Assembly: GCA_022577435.1 (NCBI GenBank)
Contig: JAKOON010000067.1
Span: forward strand, 187,501 to 251,500
Source: Embiotoca jacksoni
Taxonomy: Eukaryota; Chordata; Actinopteri; Embiotocidae
Length of the DNA stretch: 64,000 bases
Direction of reading: 5' to 3'
Part shown: piece by piece, positions 23,686 through 37,195 of the stretch
Layout: every line of letters begins with the position of its first letter
How positions within the stretch are numbered: the stretch's first letter is position 1
Notes under the pieces: generated by a model
Seen by the model: only the letters and a program-made list of their open reading frames with translations
What the model was told of the DNA's origin: nothing
The model's database searches: none
Program-made: the position numbers and the translations under genes

Positions 23686-24847
23686 TTAATTTGCGACCGC
23701 AAAGATTTTAAATCCTGGATTATATACATTTGAGTATATCTTCCACTAAAAATCATCAATGATAATAATCATCATAATCATAAGCTCAACTCAAGCCAGA
23801 TAATTGTGTCACATGAGGCTCAGCTTATCAAGTTGCGAGTGGGTAGTTTTAGAGCAGAAGTAACAATAATTAGTCTTTTTTTTCTGCTTATTAGAAGAGA
23901 TACCGACTCTTTTAAACGACAGAACTGCTCCAGAAAAAGATGTAAGAAATGGACAAAGCCAAAGGAGACCTCCTGTCTCCAGTTCACAGCATCACTTTGC
24001 ATAAGACACCTGGATATTCTTTTAAAGCACCCTTGGGGAGCTCCAAAGTCTCGACCTTCACTATCAATATCCTTATTCATAATGCTACAAATTATTTACA
24101 GCTACAAAAACACTGTAATTCAAATAAAAGTACAGAGATTAGTTGCTCTGGAGAACCCTAAACTTCAAAAAGAAAACAACAATGAAAATAAGTGCTGCAC
24201 AAAGGGGAATTGTCCTCAATAAAAATGTTGGACAACTTTTTATTAAATTAAAACAATCAGAGTCGAAAATATAAAAAACTTTTCAGAACAGTTTGGAAGT
24301 CGAAATGTTTTCCATATTACAGTACAGACCTATTCAGTTGTCACATTATCTTGAATTTAAAAATGTATGGGACAATTGGGATTTAAAAAAAAAAAAAGGA
24401 TTGGATCGAGACGTGGTATCAGGAGATCGTCGATATCAAATGCCTTGGATAGCGATCATCAGCTAAACAAATATTATTGAAAAAAAACTGCAATCAGTTG
24501 TAGTTTTTTTTCAAATCACTTTATCAAATTCAATAATCTACTTTGTTCCATTTTAGTTTGACATTGTGGACTCAAACTTCCGAAAATTTCCCTGCATGAA
24601 TCATCTGTTTTACCTGCTGATTTTCATACTTGCTTTTCAATATCTCCAGGAAATTGATTTACATTTATTTGAAATTCATATCAGCTCAAAGCCATATCTG
24701 AGAGCTATAAACACTAGTTCAAGTCTGAAGCCACAGTCTGGCTGTTTCAGATTGTCTGAAGGTGGATTTTTGCTGTACTATCTGCTGTTCTGGTGCTATG
24801 CAGCTTTTCAAATTCATTTATTATTGGGGTTTTCAGTGAAATCACAA
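23686..24847. other. unique segment upstream of lectin copy 6
   Basis: This stretch is not shared with the spacers before copies 2 and 5. A 138-codon open frame on the plus strand at 23806-24222 ends close to an AATAAA, but I recognise no domain and see no splice context, so I do not call it a gene. Weak similarity to about 3710-3760 is visible near 24540-24600. Confidence 0.4.
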
Positions 24848-27800
24848 ATGGATACAATGCATTGGATTTTTGTCATCTTGGGTAAGAGTCATGACTGCTT
24901 CTACAGAATTTAATTGGCGTGATTGTTCGTTCATATTCACCACAGAACAGTTTATTATCTTCCTTGGAATCATTGAGTTGAGAATTACAGGCATGTCAGA
25001 GAGTTAATTTACAAAGTGGCAGTGAACTCATCTGAAGCCTTTTGACCGACCTTGTTGTCCTTTAACTTTATACAGATGGAAAATGTTATAAATTAGTATC
25101 AATAGTAGGAACAGGATAGACAGAAACTCTTAAAAAAAAAAATTAATTTGAAGTGTCTTAAGTTTAGAAAAACAAAATTCATCACATCCATACCAGACTC
25201 GTAGAGATACGGCGTGTGAAATTGTTTGTAAACATATTCTCACTTAAAGTTTTGTTTATTTTAATTACCACAAACTACAACATATTAAGTATTTTTATAG
25301 CTTGGGAAGTCTGTTAGCAGGTCACAGTGAGAACTTGGTGGCAGTCGGGTATATATTCAAACGGTCGCAAGTGGGAGGTCAGTAAAACATTTTTGCCCAA
25401 AGCCTCCTTATGTTAATCCAGCCATGGTCTAAGGACCAAATTATGGTGTTTTAGAACTACTTTATGATATATGATTAGAAAATCTTATCCAGCCACACTG
25501 GAACAGAGAAGGAGAGGTAGCCTTGAAGAAAGGGAGGCGTAATATCATTTTAAAACTGGGATAGTGGCTCTCATTTTCAAAAAAATCTCTCCAAGGAGAC
25601 ATTTGCTGTGTTCCAAATCACATACCAGGTAGCCACTTAAGTAATTTGAGAGTATAATTGTGATCATACTGTCACGTAAAAAAAAACATGCAGTAAAGGA
25701 TGAGTATCCTGATGATATATGGTAAAAGTAGACATATCTTTAATAAAAAAATAGGATTTTGCACACTTAACAGGATTCGTTAATTGGAAAAGAATTCAAT
25801 AACTTTGGTATTTTTCAGTTTCCTGTCACCAAAATCATTTAACATATCAAGTTAAAAAATTCCTCAGAATTATGCAACAGCACATTTTTCTAAACAAAGA
25901 ATTGTAGAATAAAAAACAGGACACAATTGACTTGTGAAATGATTTTTTTTTTTTGCACCAAACTGTCAAAGAAATGAAGTTATACAAAAGCAAAAAAAGA
26001 AAAAACACTTTAAGTAAAACCACATAATCCTAAAATGTAGATGTGTGAAATGATGTAAATTCATTCTGGAAAAAAGGAGCCTTAAAATGAAGTAATGAAG
26101 GGAAAGAATCACGTTTGGATTATCAGATTTGACTGTATATGGGTAGTTGTTGATATTATTGTTCAATAAGAGTTTTGAGTGCACAAAACCTGTTTCTGCT
26201 ACATTCAAATGTTACGGTCATTTCCAGTAAGTGCAGATCAACATGCGATTAGAGACAAAGCTACACTGTCGGCATGTAAGAGTACTATACATGAGTGTAC
26301 TCATTAGAGTACTTGACTTGGAACACAGCAAATGATAGCGTTGCACGGGGTTGTGTACTTGGAAATACCTCAAACAGTAAAGTAATAAATAAAAAATGTG
26401 TTATCATTGTGAAATAAAGGGATTTCAAAATTATTCAGACGAACCATTCAGAATACGATTTTCAGTGTTTCAGTTAAATATTCTCTCTATCATCAACCTC
26501 CAGGATTTGGCCTCACTTCCTGCTCTCCTGACAACTTTCGTGAATACCACCATGTCAACTCAAAGATGAAATGGACAGACGCACAGCATTACTGCAGAGT
26601 GAAACACACCGACCTAGCGACCTTTGAAAGCATGGATGACATTAACAGGTTAAACAGGCCTAGTGATGAGACCGGATCTGCATGGATCGGACTCACTGAT
26701 GACCCAAAATCCTGGAGAGGAGTTATGGGCAATGATGCAAACTCCTGGAGATGGTCGGGGACTGGTAAAACAAGTACAACTGGTTACCACAAATGGAGTC
26801 CAGGAGAGCCGAATAATTACGGTGGAAATGAAGTATGTGTCGTAATGTATGGCGGTGGAACATGGAATGATGTTAATTGCAAGAACACAATATATTTTGT
26901 TTGTTACCAAGGTAAGAAACATTTTGCATTTATATTGTGTTTCTATGAAACTGCTCTCTGTTGCTGAAAGTTTTGAGACTGTTTGGATCTGGTCAAAGTG
27001 AGTGGTATATAACACCCTCAATGATATCACAGTGTAATGACACATTATACTTAATTTCAACATGACTACAGTAAGGTGAGATGTTGTTTACAGATGATTG
27101 TAGCCACCAACTAAACATCTAGTTGATTATTGCTGATTCTTTAAAGACAAGAAGTAACACTGTCAAAAGTCCTCTTTGTTTACTTTTTATGGCTGCACAC
27201 TGGTGATCAGGCTGTCTGTACTTAAGTACATATGTATGTTCTATTAATGTGAAAACATTATTTCATAACCACTCATCTCCAGATAACCCAAATGTATGTT
27301 TTCAAACACCAACAACTTCACACAACTACTGCTATGGTTCATCTCACACCAGCTTTACTTTTCTTCTGTTGCAGATGTAAATCCTTCGGGCCAGAAAACA
27401 TATACTCTAATTACCAATGGAGTGACATGGGAGGATGCCCAGACGTACTGCAGAACACACCACACAGACCTGGCTATGATTGAGAATGATCAGGAAAACA
27501 CACAGGTGATGTCAGTTAAGTCAACATATCATGTGTGGATTGGTTTGTACCGGGTACCGTGGAGGTGGTCGGACAAGACCAACAGCTCCTTCAGAAACTG
27601 GATTAGTGGACAGCCAAATAATTACGGTAACCAGCACTGTGCAGCTGAGAATTTAGACCATGGTTGGCATGATGACAACTGTAACAATGAATACTCCATC
27701 TGGTGCTATAAAGGTGAAAATAAATTTAAACCTTATAAATACATTTCTCTCATTTAAAAAAAAAAAATGCTACAATTACTCTATCCTTGGTTTGTGATCA

Positions 27801-28789
27801 TGTGTTTGTTTGACTGTCCAGATCTAAGAGTGAAGAAGACAATGGTGAGGATGAAGATTCACTCTACTGCTGATCTTTCAGATCCATTTATTCAGTCTCA
27901 GATCCTACAGAAGGTAAATCTCACTCCCATATTCTCTGGTTCTCTCATGCAAAAGCACAGAAACAATTCTGGACCATCCTCCAGACTTCCACATCAGATG
28001 ATAGGATTCAGTTTGAAGGTTTCAGGCGTCATGTTTACTCTTCATACTGTAGTCATCAAGGTTCAGATATCGGACTTCAATATCAGACATCAGACTTCTG
28101 TTCTGCTCTTCTGCTCCTCGTTTTGGTGCTCAATAATAGACAAATAAGAATAGTAATAATTTCCTCTTGTTAGGAATGTGATTGAAGTGTTGTCATAACA
28201 AGGGTATGAATTATTGAGTTTTGGTCACAGGGGTGTTTAATGAGGTCACAGTTACCTTCGCTCATGAGTATGAGTCCGTGTGAGATGACTGCGGCCTTGA
28301 CCTTTGACCCCCAAAATCGTATCAGTTCATCCTAGAGTCTCAGTGAATGTTTGTGCCAACCTTGAAAAAAGCCCTTTAAGGATTCCTGAAATATTACATT
28401 CACAAGAATGAGGAAGATGTGAAGTCACAGTGATCCTGAGCTTTGATGTCAAGTGAGTAGTTGTGCTATATTTGAAAAAGTTCAATTCAGACGTTTCTGA
28501 GATATCCTTTTAATGATAATGGTTCGAATTGGGTTAACAGCAAAATCTAAAAGGACATAAACAATGTATTAATTGTACATTATGTTACATTACTCCTTTA
28601 ATTAGTTTCTGCTTTATGAAGTTAGTGTTCACTTGTGTCATTTTTATTCCCTCTCAGCTCGGTGAATTGATAACCAACAAGACTCTACTGAATGACTTCA
28701 AACTGAGGTGGAAGAATCAACCCAAAAAAGAAAACAAGGAGCAGACAATGATGAAACCAATGGATGAAGACATCCCGTGTGATGGGTAA
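24848..28789 (+). CDS. tandem C-type lectin gene copy 6 (signal peptide, two CTLDs, tail)
   Basis: Five exons join in phase: 24848-24881, 26504-26911, 27375-27713, 27822-27913 and 28658-28789, giving 1005 nt or 334 aa. The start ATG (MDTMHWIFVILG) lies in the exon that corresponds to the second exon of copies 2 and 5. It reads into FGLTSC of CTLD-1 to form a signal peptide, so no 18-nt leader exon is needed. CTLD-1 has WIGL, EPN and WND, the residue set usually linked with calcium-dependent mannose binding. CTLD-2 has WIGL, QPN and WHD. The full-length tail ends MDEDIPCDG and TAA. All splice sites are GT/AG. It sits about 2.8 kb from the nr1d2 3' UTR on the opposite strand, so the two genes converge. 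Confidence 0.82.
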
Positions 28790-29118
28790 TATTTACAAGC
28801 TATAAACGTAGAATACATGAAACTATGATTAATGTAGATAGATGACTTTGATGTTCAAATCATCGTCTTGATAGCGTCATTCTCCCGGACAGATTATAAA
28901 TAAATGAATAAAGAAACGCTGAATTTGATCGAAGATACTTGGCCGGCCGTCAATATACCTGGGTGACCCGTTCAAGAAAGTCTATATACGAGATACACTG
29001 CATGTTGTTTCAACCTTCCACAATCTACTCAGAACTGGGTCGTGGGCTACTGGTAGTTCACAAGGTACAGGTTGGAGACCTCTGACTTTAACAGTACTGT
29101 CACTTTTATTTCCTCCAG

Positions 29119-29245
29119 CTAGGTGCAGTGATAACCAACAAGACTACTGAATGACTTCAAACTCAGGTGGAAGATTCAACCCAAAAAAGAAAACAAGGGG
29201 AAGAGAATGATGAAGCCAATGGATGAAGACATCCTGGGTGATGGG
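29119..29245 (+). pseudogene. decayed duplicate of the lectin last exon
   Basis: Same structure as 8230-8355, including the identical 2-base loss (AAGACTACTG) that shifts the frame. The damage was therefore present before the large block was duplicated. Confidence 0.75.
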
Positions 29246-30310
29246 TATGATTTACAAGCTATAAAGGTAGAATACATGGAACTATGATTAATGTAGATAG
29301 ATGCTTTTGATATCCAATTCCAGTAAATAATACTGTAAAACAAAACATGTTGTCATCTTAACTTATCTTAACCTCAATTGCTGACTTGACTCAGATATGA
29401 TATAATCAGGGTACCAACTTGGCTTTTCCCATTTGGCAAGAAGCTGTTTCTCTATAAAATGCTTTAAAATGTGCTTAAAAAAAAACTTGTAACTGCTGTT
29501 TTGTAACTGTAACATACACATCACATGCACATATGAACATACACTCTCATCCATCATCAAACTCACATTTTTGTTTTGCTTTTCTGTTAATATTATTGTT
29601 TTTGATGTTGTTGTCATGAACATTTTGTTTTTATTTGATTTTCATTAGTTGTATGTAGTCATAATATTTCTGTACTGTATATCCTTTGTGTTTTCTGTAA
29701 CTTTGTGAACTTTAAAAATTACCTGGGTGGAGGCTTTCAAGAGGCTCATTTACTTTTTTGCCTTTCTCTGCTCTGTATTGTATCTTTTTTTCATCTTTGT
29801 AATATTTGTCTTTTCAAAATTGTGCAAAATGAATCTTGCTCTGGAAAAAATGAATAAAGCGAATTAGATGATATGGCACTCTTGTGAAGAATTACATGAA
29901 GTATCTTGTACATTTTATGAGTAACTAAACTTCAGACAGAGATGTCGTGTTTTGCTGCCCTCTCTGGTGGGACGAACTTTGCCAAACTCATTTTTATTAA
30001 GACATACTATATTATGACCTTTTTTTGGTGACATAGGATTGTATGACATTTTTAGAGCATTTTTGACAACCTACTATAGATGACATTTTTTGGACATTTT
30101 GGACGGCATTGGTAAGACATTTTTTTTAAAGCAATACTAAAGTATGACATTTTTTTGACGACATACTAAAGAATGACATTTTTTGGACATCTCTGAAGAC
30201 ATACTGTCGTATGACTTTTTGTGGGGGTGTCTTTTTTTAGACTTTCTTGATGACATTCTATAGCATGACTTTATCAATTTTCCAACGACATTTTTTGGAC
30301 ATTTCCGGCA

Positions 30311-30445
30311 ATATATAGATAGATATACTTTATTGATCACACAAGCCCATTTTTAAAAAAATATTTGTTCTCTTCCCATCAGGGGATTGAACTTCGGTCT
30401 CCTTTTTGGCAGGCAGGGACGCTCAACCCTGTACTACAATGAGCC
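30311..30445 (-). mobile_element. tRNA-derived SINE, copy 3
   Basis: Matches 9488-9624 in the duplicated block, with tRNA-Gly-like head and GATCAATAAAGTATATC tail on the minus strand. Confidence 0.6.
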
Positions 30446-30620
30446 TTTTGTAAAATATCAAACACCATTACATTTTACTGACATTCTGGACCACATACTA
30501 TAGTGACATTTCTTTGACTTTTATTGACGACATACATAAATGTATAACATTTTGTGGACATTTTGGACGACATACTATGGCATGACTCTTATCAAATTTT
30601 CTACTAAACGTTTTTGACAT

Positions 30621-30742
30621 TTCCGACAATATATAGATCGATATACTTTGCTGATCACACAAACATTTTGTGTTAAAGATTTGTTCTCTTCCCATCAGGG
30701 GTTTGACCTTAGGACCCCTGTGTGGCAGGCGGGAACACAATG
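30621..30742 (-). mobile_element. tRNA-derived SINE, copy 4
   Basis: Matches 9796-9908 in the duplicated block. Confidence 0.5.
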
Positions 30743-31585
30743 AACTTCTTCAGCCAAGTCATATACCAAAAGTCCAGACCAAATACCATAGGACAATATT
30801 TTTTTGACACTTTGAAAGACATACTACTATGACAATTTTTTTTTACTTTTTTGACTACACACTATGACATTTGTTTGACTTTTTTTTTTGACATACTATC
30901 ATATGTATTTTTTGGGGGTAAATTTTGGATGACGTACTACAGTATGACATTTTGATGATAACCACAGTTGTGGAACTGATTTTCTTTAACTGTGGGTTTC
31001 TCCTTTTTTAGCCAGCTCAGCCAGAGAAAGCCTGGGTATGTTGCACTCGCTTTGAGTACACGCCTCATGACGCACACCTGTGTTTATTAGTGTTTGGTAA
31101 CAGCTGTTTCGAAAAGAGTTTGGTTGAAATGTTGAAATGTTCTGCTTTATTTATTTCTCTATTTATTCTGTCCAGTCTTTTTTTTTGGGGGGGGGGGTTT
31201 AATATAGGCTTTACATGAAGCTTCTTTTCACAGCTTTTAACCCTATTGTACTTTACACACAACTCTTATATTTGTAAATCTAAAATAAAATTATCATTAA
31301 TTCACCGCCCAATAGAAAACTAAATCTGCTGATAATAATACTGTGAAATTTTACAAGTTGTTAGATTAATTAAATCTAATGTGATATAAACTGCAGTTGA
31401 GACAGAAAGCAGCACAATCTGCTGTTCTGCTGAACACTTGGTTTTCATAGGGATGGAGCTCCACCTAGTGGTGAACAGTAATCACTGCTGTTCAGAGGAT
31501 TTAATATTTGAATTTAATCATTTATAATATTAAATATACTTAGACATCAATAACCACACAGACCACACAGTATTCTTCACTTTTT

Positions 31586-32023
31586 TTTATTCATACTATA
31601 TCATATTTATATTCTATTTTCATCAGATATTTATACATATATATATATATTTATATAGTTATTTACATATGGCCTTGATGCCAGTAAAAGAAACCGATAT
31701 TTCAACAAAATGACAAAAACAAGTGTCAAAATTCAGTGCTGTGCTGCAAACACAGTTTGATTTAAAAAAGAAAAAAAAGAAAAAAGTAAAATCCAGAAAG
31801 TGGGAAAATGACAAAAAGAAACACGTGTTGTGATTACATGTACATGATGCCGTGTCGCACTACTCGTGGGTTTTGTGTCACATCATTTTTCTGCTCCAGA
31901 ACTTGTGCAAATGTAGTGTTTTGCTTTTTGTAAATGGCGTCATCGACTCCCCCCGGAAATCACCATGCGGGAGGTTCCCGTGCACATGGACACGTAAACA
32001 AAATGCAAATTAAACATACGACG

Positions 32024-32087
<64 letters not shown>

Positions 32088-32354
32088 CGAGACGAGGAGC
32101 AGATGCTTTCCGAGGCGAGGGGAGTAATCCGAGTAATATTTGTCCACTTTAAGTACAGCCATGCATTAGCAGCGTCATCGTCACACGTTCTTCGATACGT
32201 TTTTTTCTGATAGCTTGCCTTCCTCGTCACACACGTAGCAGTCTTTAAGTATTGGACCACGCACACATGTATGTAAAGTACAGTACATATCGTCTCTCAC
32301 ATTCACCTGCTCGTCACAGAATACACTTTGGAATTAAATGGCTTTTTTGGAGGA

Positions 32355-32386
<32 letters not shown>

Positions 32387-32734
32387 TTCTAATCCGAATC
32401 TTCCCGACTAATCAGATTCTACTTTGTCATAAGGTCGTAAAGCCAGTTAAGTACTCGTCTTTCTCTGGAGAATAAAAAGTAAAAAAACAACAACAAAAAC
32501 CTCTGACACACGTGTACTGCCGTGTGTTTGTGTGCAACAAGCGTAAGCGGTCTCTTCTATAAATACAGTACGTCTTATATCTCGCTCTCTCTTCTGACCC
32601 CACGTGGCCTACTTAACAAAAATAGAATAAAAAATAACTTTTCATACAATCTAGAAACAAAACTGGGTTGGTTGAATACGAGGGGTGAGGAGGAGGAGGA
32701 GGGAGCCCCCCCCCCCCCCCCCGGGAAGAAGCCT
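31586..32734 (-). other. nr1d2: nr1d2 3' UTR
   Basis: From the stop codon at 32735-32737 the minus strand runs through a G-run (complement of the C-run at 32706-32722), a CTCC-rich tract, an AAC/GTT repeat and a long TA tract (32026-32080). It reaches an AATAAA at 31586-31591. The UTR length of about 1.15 kb is inferred from this signal. The same sequence is carried by nr1d2 fragment B and, in shortened form, by fragment A. Confidence 0.7.
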
Positions 32735-35700
32735 TTAAGGGTGCACTTTGAACGAGAGCAGTTCCTCCGAGTGCACGTTGTTGAGTGAACGCAGCTCGGG
32801 CAGTTTGAGCAGCAGCTTGGTGAAGGTGGTGGCCGACTCGTCGCCGTGGTTCTGCATCACCAGGTTTCGCAGCGCCCGGATCAGTCTGTCCTGCAGGGCC
32901 TCCACCGGGTTCAGGTCCTGGATCCCCGAGCGGTCTGAGACGGAGACGAGACGGAGAGGAGGACACGTTAACACCGGAGACGCAACAGCAGATCGAAAAA
33001 AAAAAAATCTTTATATATATATATATAGATATATATATATAGATATATATACGCGTTCTTACCGGCTGAGACGAGCACCACGGCGGTGAAGAGGCTCATC
33101 TCGTCGGCGTCGAGCCGCAGAGCCGCCAGCTTCTCGCTGAACTCGCACATGGAGTTGAGCAGCTCGCCGGCGCCCAGCGACCGCAGCGTGTCCAGGCTGT
33201 AGCGTTTGCCGCTCAGGAAGGTCACCGTGCGCTCGGCCACGTTGAACAGAGAGGCGAACCGGACCATCAGCACCTGGCGGGTCGAGAGAGAGAAGAAGAA
33301 GAGTTTGTCATTTGTTTGCAGCACACTGAAGACTGAATAATTCTGATGCCGTTTTTTTGTCCGTTCAGCTTTTCAGTGGACGTTATGATGTCACACTAAA
33401 AGCTGAAGGTTAGTCAGCGTTTCGGGAGCACCTGATTGAACTACAACTAAAATATCTGAAACGACGTCACGGATTTTGTGAAGTCTCTTTTCATTTCCAT
33501 TCTGTTATCGGAACAAATATTAGTCGGCTCTGTTTGAGGAAGCCGCGGTCGGCTCGCGCAAAAAACCAACACGGCGCGTCGACGCTCGGCCTCTCACCTC
33601 GAAGGTCCCGGCCTTCAGCAGGCTCACTTGGTCGTGCTCGGGGAGGTCGCGGAAGCCCGGGATCCTCTTGGCGAACTCGACCACCTCCCGCACGGCGGGG
33701 GTGAAGCTCATGGAGAACTCCTCCCAGATCTCCTGGCTGGGCTTGCGGGGGTCCACGTAAGGTGAAGTGTTCATCGGGCAGACCTGGAGAACACGGAGGA
33801 CCTGAGAGTTCATTTCAAGGTAATCGGAAAGCGGTCTGGTGTTCTGCTGCGAGACGAAGAAACCAACGACTCACCAGGTGTGCTCTGCTGCTCACGCAGC
33901 CGGTTGGTCCACGGTAACCACATGAGGCAGTTTGTGTATTGAAGTCATGCTGTCTTTGGCTGTCTTCTGACGGTTCACAGCTGGGGGCGCTGCTGAGCTG
34001 CTGCTGCTGGTAGACTCCTCTGTCCTCCCTGTAAGCAGAGTTGGTGACGTGCTGGCCACCGCTGTAAACTTTGTGCCGGTAGCCGCCCGCCGCCGCGTTG
34101 TTGTTGTTCCAGCAGTTCCAGCTCTCCTGCCGCTGCTCCTCCTCCGTGCGGCCTTCGGCACCCGTCTCCGGGGCGACCGGCGAGGGCGTGGCCTGGCCCC
34201 GGCGCGCCGACCTCTGCTGGCCGAACGCGAAGGCGCCTTGGTGCTGCCTGCTCACCGCCACGACCGCCTCGTCCTCGCCGCTGTCCGACCCGCAGGACGA
34301 CGCCGAGCTGGAGTTGGTGTCCATGGAAACCACCGACTCAGAGTCCTGGGCGCACTGCGGGGAGGAGGGGTTGGAGCAGGACGGAGACTCGGAAGCGGCG
34401 GAGGAGGAGGAGGAGGAGGAGGAGGAGGAGGAGGAAGAGGACGGCGAGGCGCTGGCGTCGCCGGTCATGGCCTCCATGGGCAGGGGGGGGCTCTGGTGGC
34501 CGTGCAGCATGCTGTGCAGCTGGCTGTTGTTGCTCATCATGTTGTTCATGGCGTTCTGCATCTCCAGCAGCATCCTCTGCTTCTCTCTCTTCGGGATGCG
34601 ACCAAACCTGACAGCTGAGAGAGAGAAAAAAAAAACGACAGATGTTAGTTTGACGAATTAAGGAGCACGAAAAGAATCAACAGGTTGTTTTTTTCTGTTT
34701 GAAATGCAGAAAAAAAAAAAAAGAAGAAAAAACCTCACCGTCTCTGGACATGCCGACGGACAGACACTTCTTGAAGCGGCACTGCTGGCAGCGGTTCCTG
34801 TTGATCCTCATGATGGTGCAGTTCTCCATCTTAAGACACTTCTTGTACTGGATGTTCTGCTGGATGCTTCTCCTGAAGAAGCCCTAAAGAAGCACAACGA
34901 CATCCCCGTGATGAGCAAAGAGGACACAGATCAAAGCGGGCAGAGAGGAAAAACGCGTCCGGGAGCCCGTCTCACCTTGCAGCCTTCGCAGGCGTGGACG
35001 CCGTAGTGGAAGCCCGAGGCCACGTCGCCACACACCTTGCACAACAGCACCATGCCGTTGATTTCTGCAAAGAGACAAAAAAACAAACAAAAAGAGGAAC
35101 GGTGAGTCACGGGCACCGGACCGGGAACGGCTCGACGCGCTTGTTTTTTTTTTTCTTCAACGTGTCCGTGCTCACTCGTGATGCTGCTCTTGGCCGACGT
35201 GGACGACCGGCCGGCCTTCTCGGTGCCGTGGCCGCGCTGGTGGCCCGTCTTGGCCGGCGGAGCGATGTCCACCACCATGCCCACGGCCCTGCTGGGCAGC
35301 GAGGGGCGGGACGGGGGCGGAGACGTCGACAGGTAGCCGCCGCCGGGGCTGCTGCTCATACAGGACTCCGGGCTGGAGGCGGAGCCGGAGGAAATGTAGG
35401 CAATGACGCCTCCTGTCGAAGAGGAAGGCGAAGACTCTTTAGACATCGCTCCACGCGTATCAAAAGTATAAAAAAAAAAAAAAAAAAAGGCGGAAAAGTT
35501 CAAATTCAGACACGTACTGTCATCGTTCTAACGTGGAAACTATTTTACTTTCATATAAACCGAATTTTGTGAGAACACGTGCGAAGCACATCGAGATATG
35601 TGGGTTTGTTTTTTTTTAGCCTGAGGTTGGAGCACGAGTTAAAACACAAGCAGTAATAAAAAAAATAAATGTGAAAAATAGACTTGCTCTGTCTGCCAAA

Positions 35701-37154
35701 TAAACAGTGCAAATAAATCCGTACAGAAGTATGTGTCTGTGACACACCCAAGGAGTACTGCTGTGGGTGTATGTGTGTTTTTGTATGCGTGTGTTTCCTG
35801 GTTGGTTTAGTCAGCACTAAGATTTGACCTGTTTATCACCTCCAGTGCTTTTTGCTGGTTGGATAACAGGTGTTACATAACAGGCCCGGGTCTCTGTGCA
35901 GACAGGGTCACCGAAGCACCGGGGCAACCCGTGCAACCAAACACACTCACAGGAAAACAACCGCCTGCGGGTTACGTAATGACATGTGTGCCCCTGTGTT
36001 CAGGAAATAACTCCGCCCCTTTTAAAACAAATAATAAGAATAAGAATAATTTAAAGAGTCAACAGATGCAGGTTTTTGTATATTTTCCAATATATGTCAC
36101 ATACGTGCCCTCGGGCAAGGCACTGAGATTTAACACCGTCCCTCTCTGGAATGTTTAAAGTGAATGAACTGAAGTAGGGCGGTGCGGAAAAACACAAACA
36201 AAACAAACACTCACGTTTGCACACAAAACATTAAAACTTTGCAGCTTTAATGGAATTTTTTTATTATTATTATTCTACAGCTCTTGAAAGAATAATAAAA
36301 AAAAAAATTTTTTAAATGGGCTTCTCTTTCACGCGCCACCCACACGTGGACCTGTCATGAATTTCTGTGAAAGCGAAGCACGAGGAGGAGGAGGAGGAGG
36401 AGGAGGCGGAGGAGAAGGGGGGGGGGGGACAGATCTAGGTCAGCGCGCTGGCTGTCTCCACCCCGTCTCACGTGTATCTCGCAGTCGAGCCTCTCGCCAG
36501 GAGTCCTGCGTACAACGTGGATTATTCAATGTCATACGTCACGGGCTGCGCTCCGACCAATGGGAGAAGCGTTCCAGTCGAAGCGTGCGCGCTGATAGGA
36601 ACGCCCCTCGACCAATCGGAGGAGCGTTCCGGAAAGCCTGTACACACGGACACATGGCTAGTCTACGCTGTCCATGTGAGAGCGGCCGGAGGAAGCGGAA
36701 CACGGCTGTTGTGTCAGATAGAAACGCCGAACTGCCCGACTCCTCTCACCGATTTGAAAACACGGGGAAAACAAAACAAAAAGAGCCAGAACGAGGTTTA
36801 TTATCACACTTCGAGCTCACGACAACGCAACAGTGCGATTTTAAAACGCGCGTCAACAATTTCCGACGCTTAATCGACGATTATAAATGCTGCAATACAG
36901 CGAGAAGAGAAAAACAAACAAAACTTCCAATGACTGGGACGGAAGACTTTTACGTTCCTCCTTCTGATCCACCATTATCACCTCGATCTGTTTTTAGAAA
37001 CACTCACTGTGATGCGTTCAATGGCACAAATATGCGCAAACAAACCAAAATAAAATATTGACGGAAGGTAAAATAAAAAAAATAATAAAACTGCTGCAAT
37101 AATACAGCCGGGCTCGGTGATGAATGAATGTCACCGACACTGCAGCAAAGTGTC

Positions 37155-37195
<41 letters not shown>

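Larger units (their letters stand above)
30000..30950. repeat. degenerate short-motif repeat field (TGACATTTTTTGGAC type)
   Basis: Second copy of the repeat field at 9105-10115, with a shorter left part. It lies between lectin copy 6 and nr1d2. Confidence 0.8.

Noticed and set aside
34049..34618. Long plus-strand frame of 189 codons rich in Gly/Arg/Ala
   Set aside because: Shadow of nr1d2 exon 5 in GC-rich sequence, with no domain.
1..34690. Viral or bacterial origin of the repeated array
   Set aside because: Exon-intron structure, lectin domains and nr1d2 pieces show ordinary vertebrate segmental duplication; no viral genes are seen.
36357..37061. 234-codon open frame in nr1d2 intron 1, plus strand
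   Set aside because: CpG-rich regulatory DNA with a GAG repeat at its start. No domain, no splice support, and opposite in strand to nr1d2.
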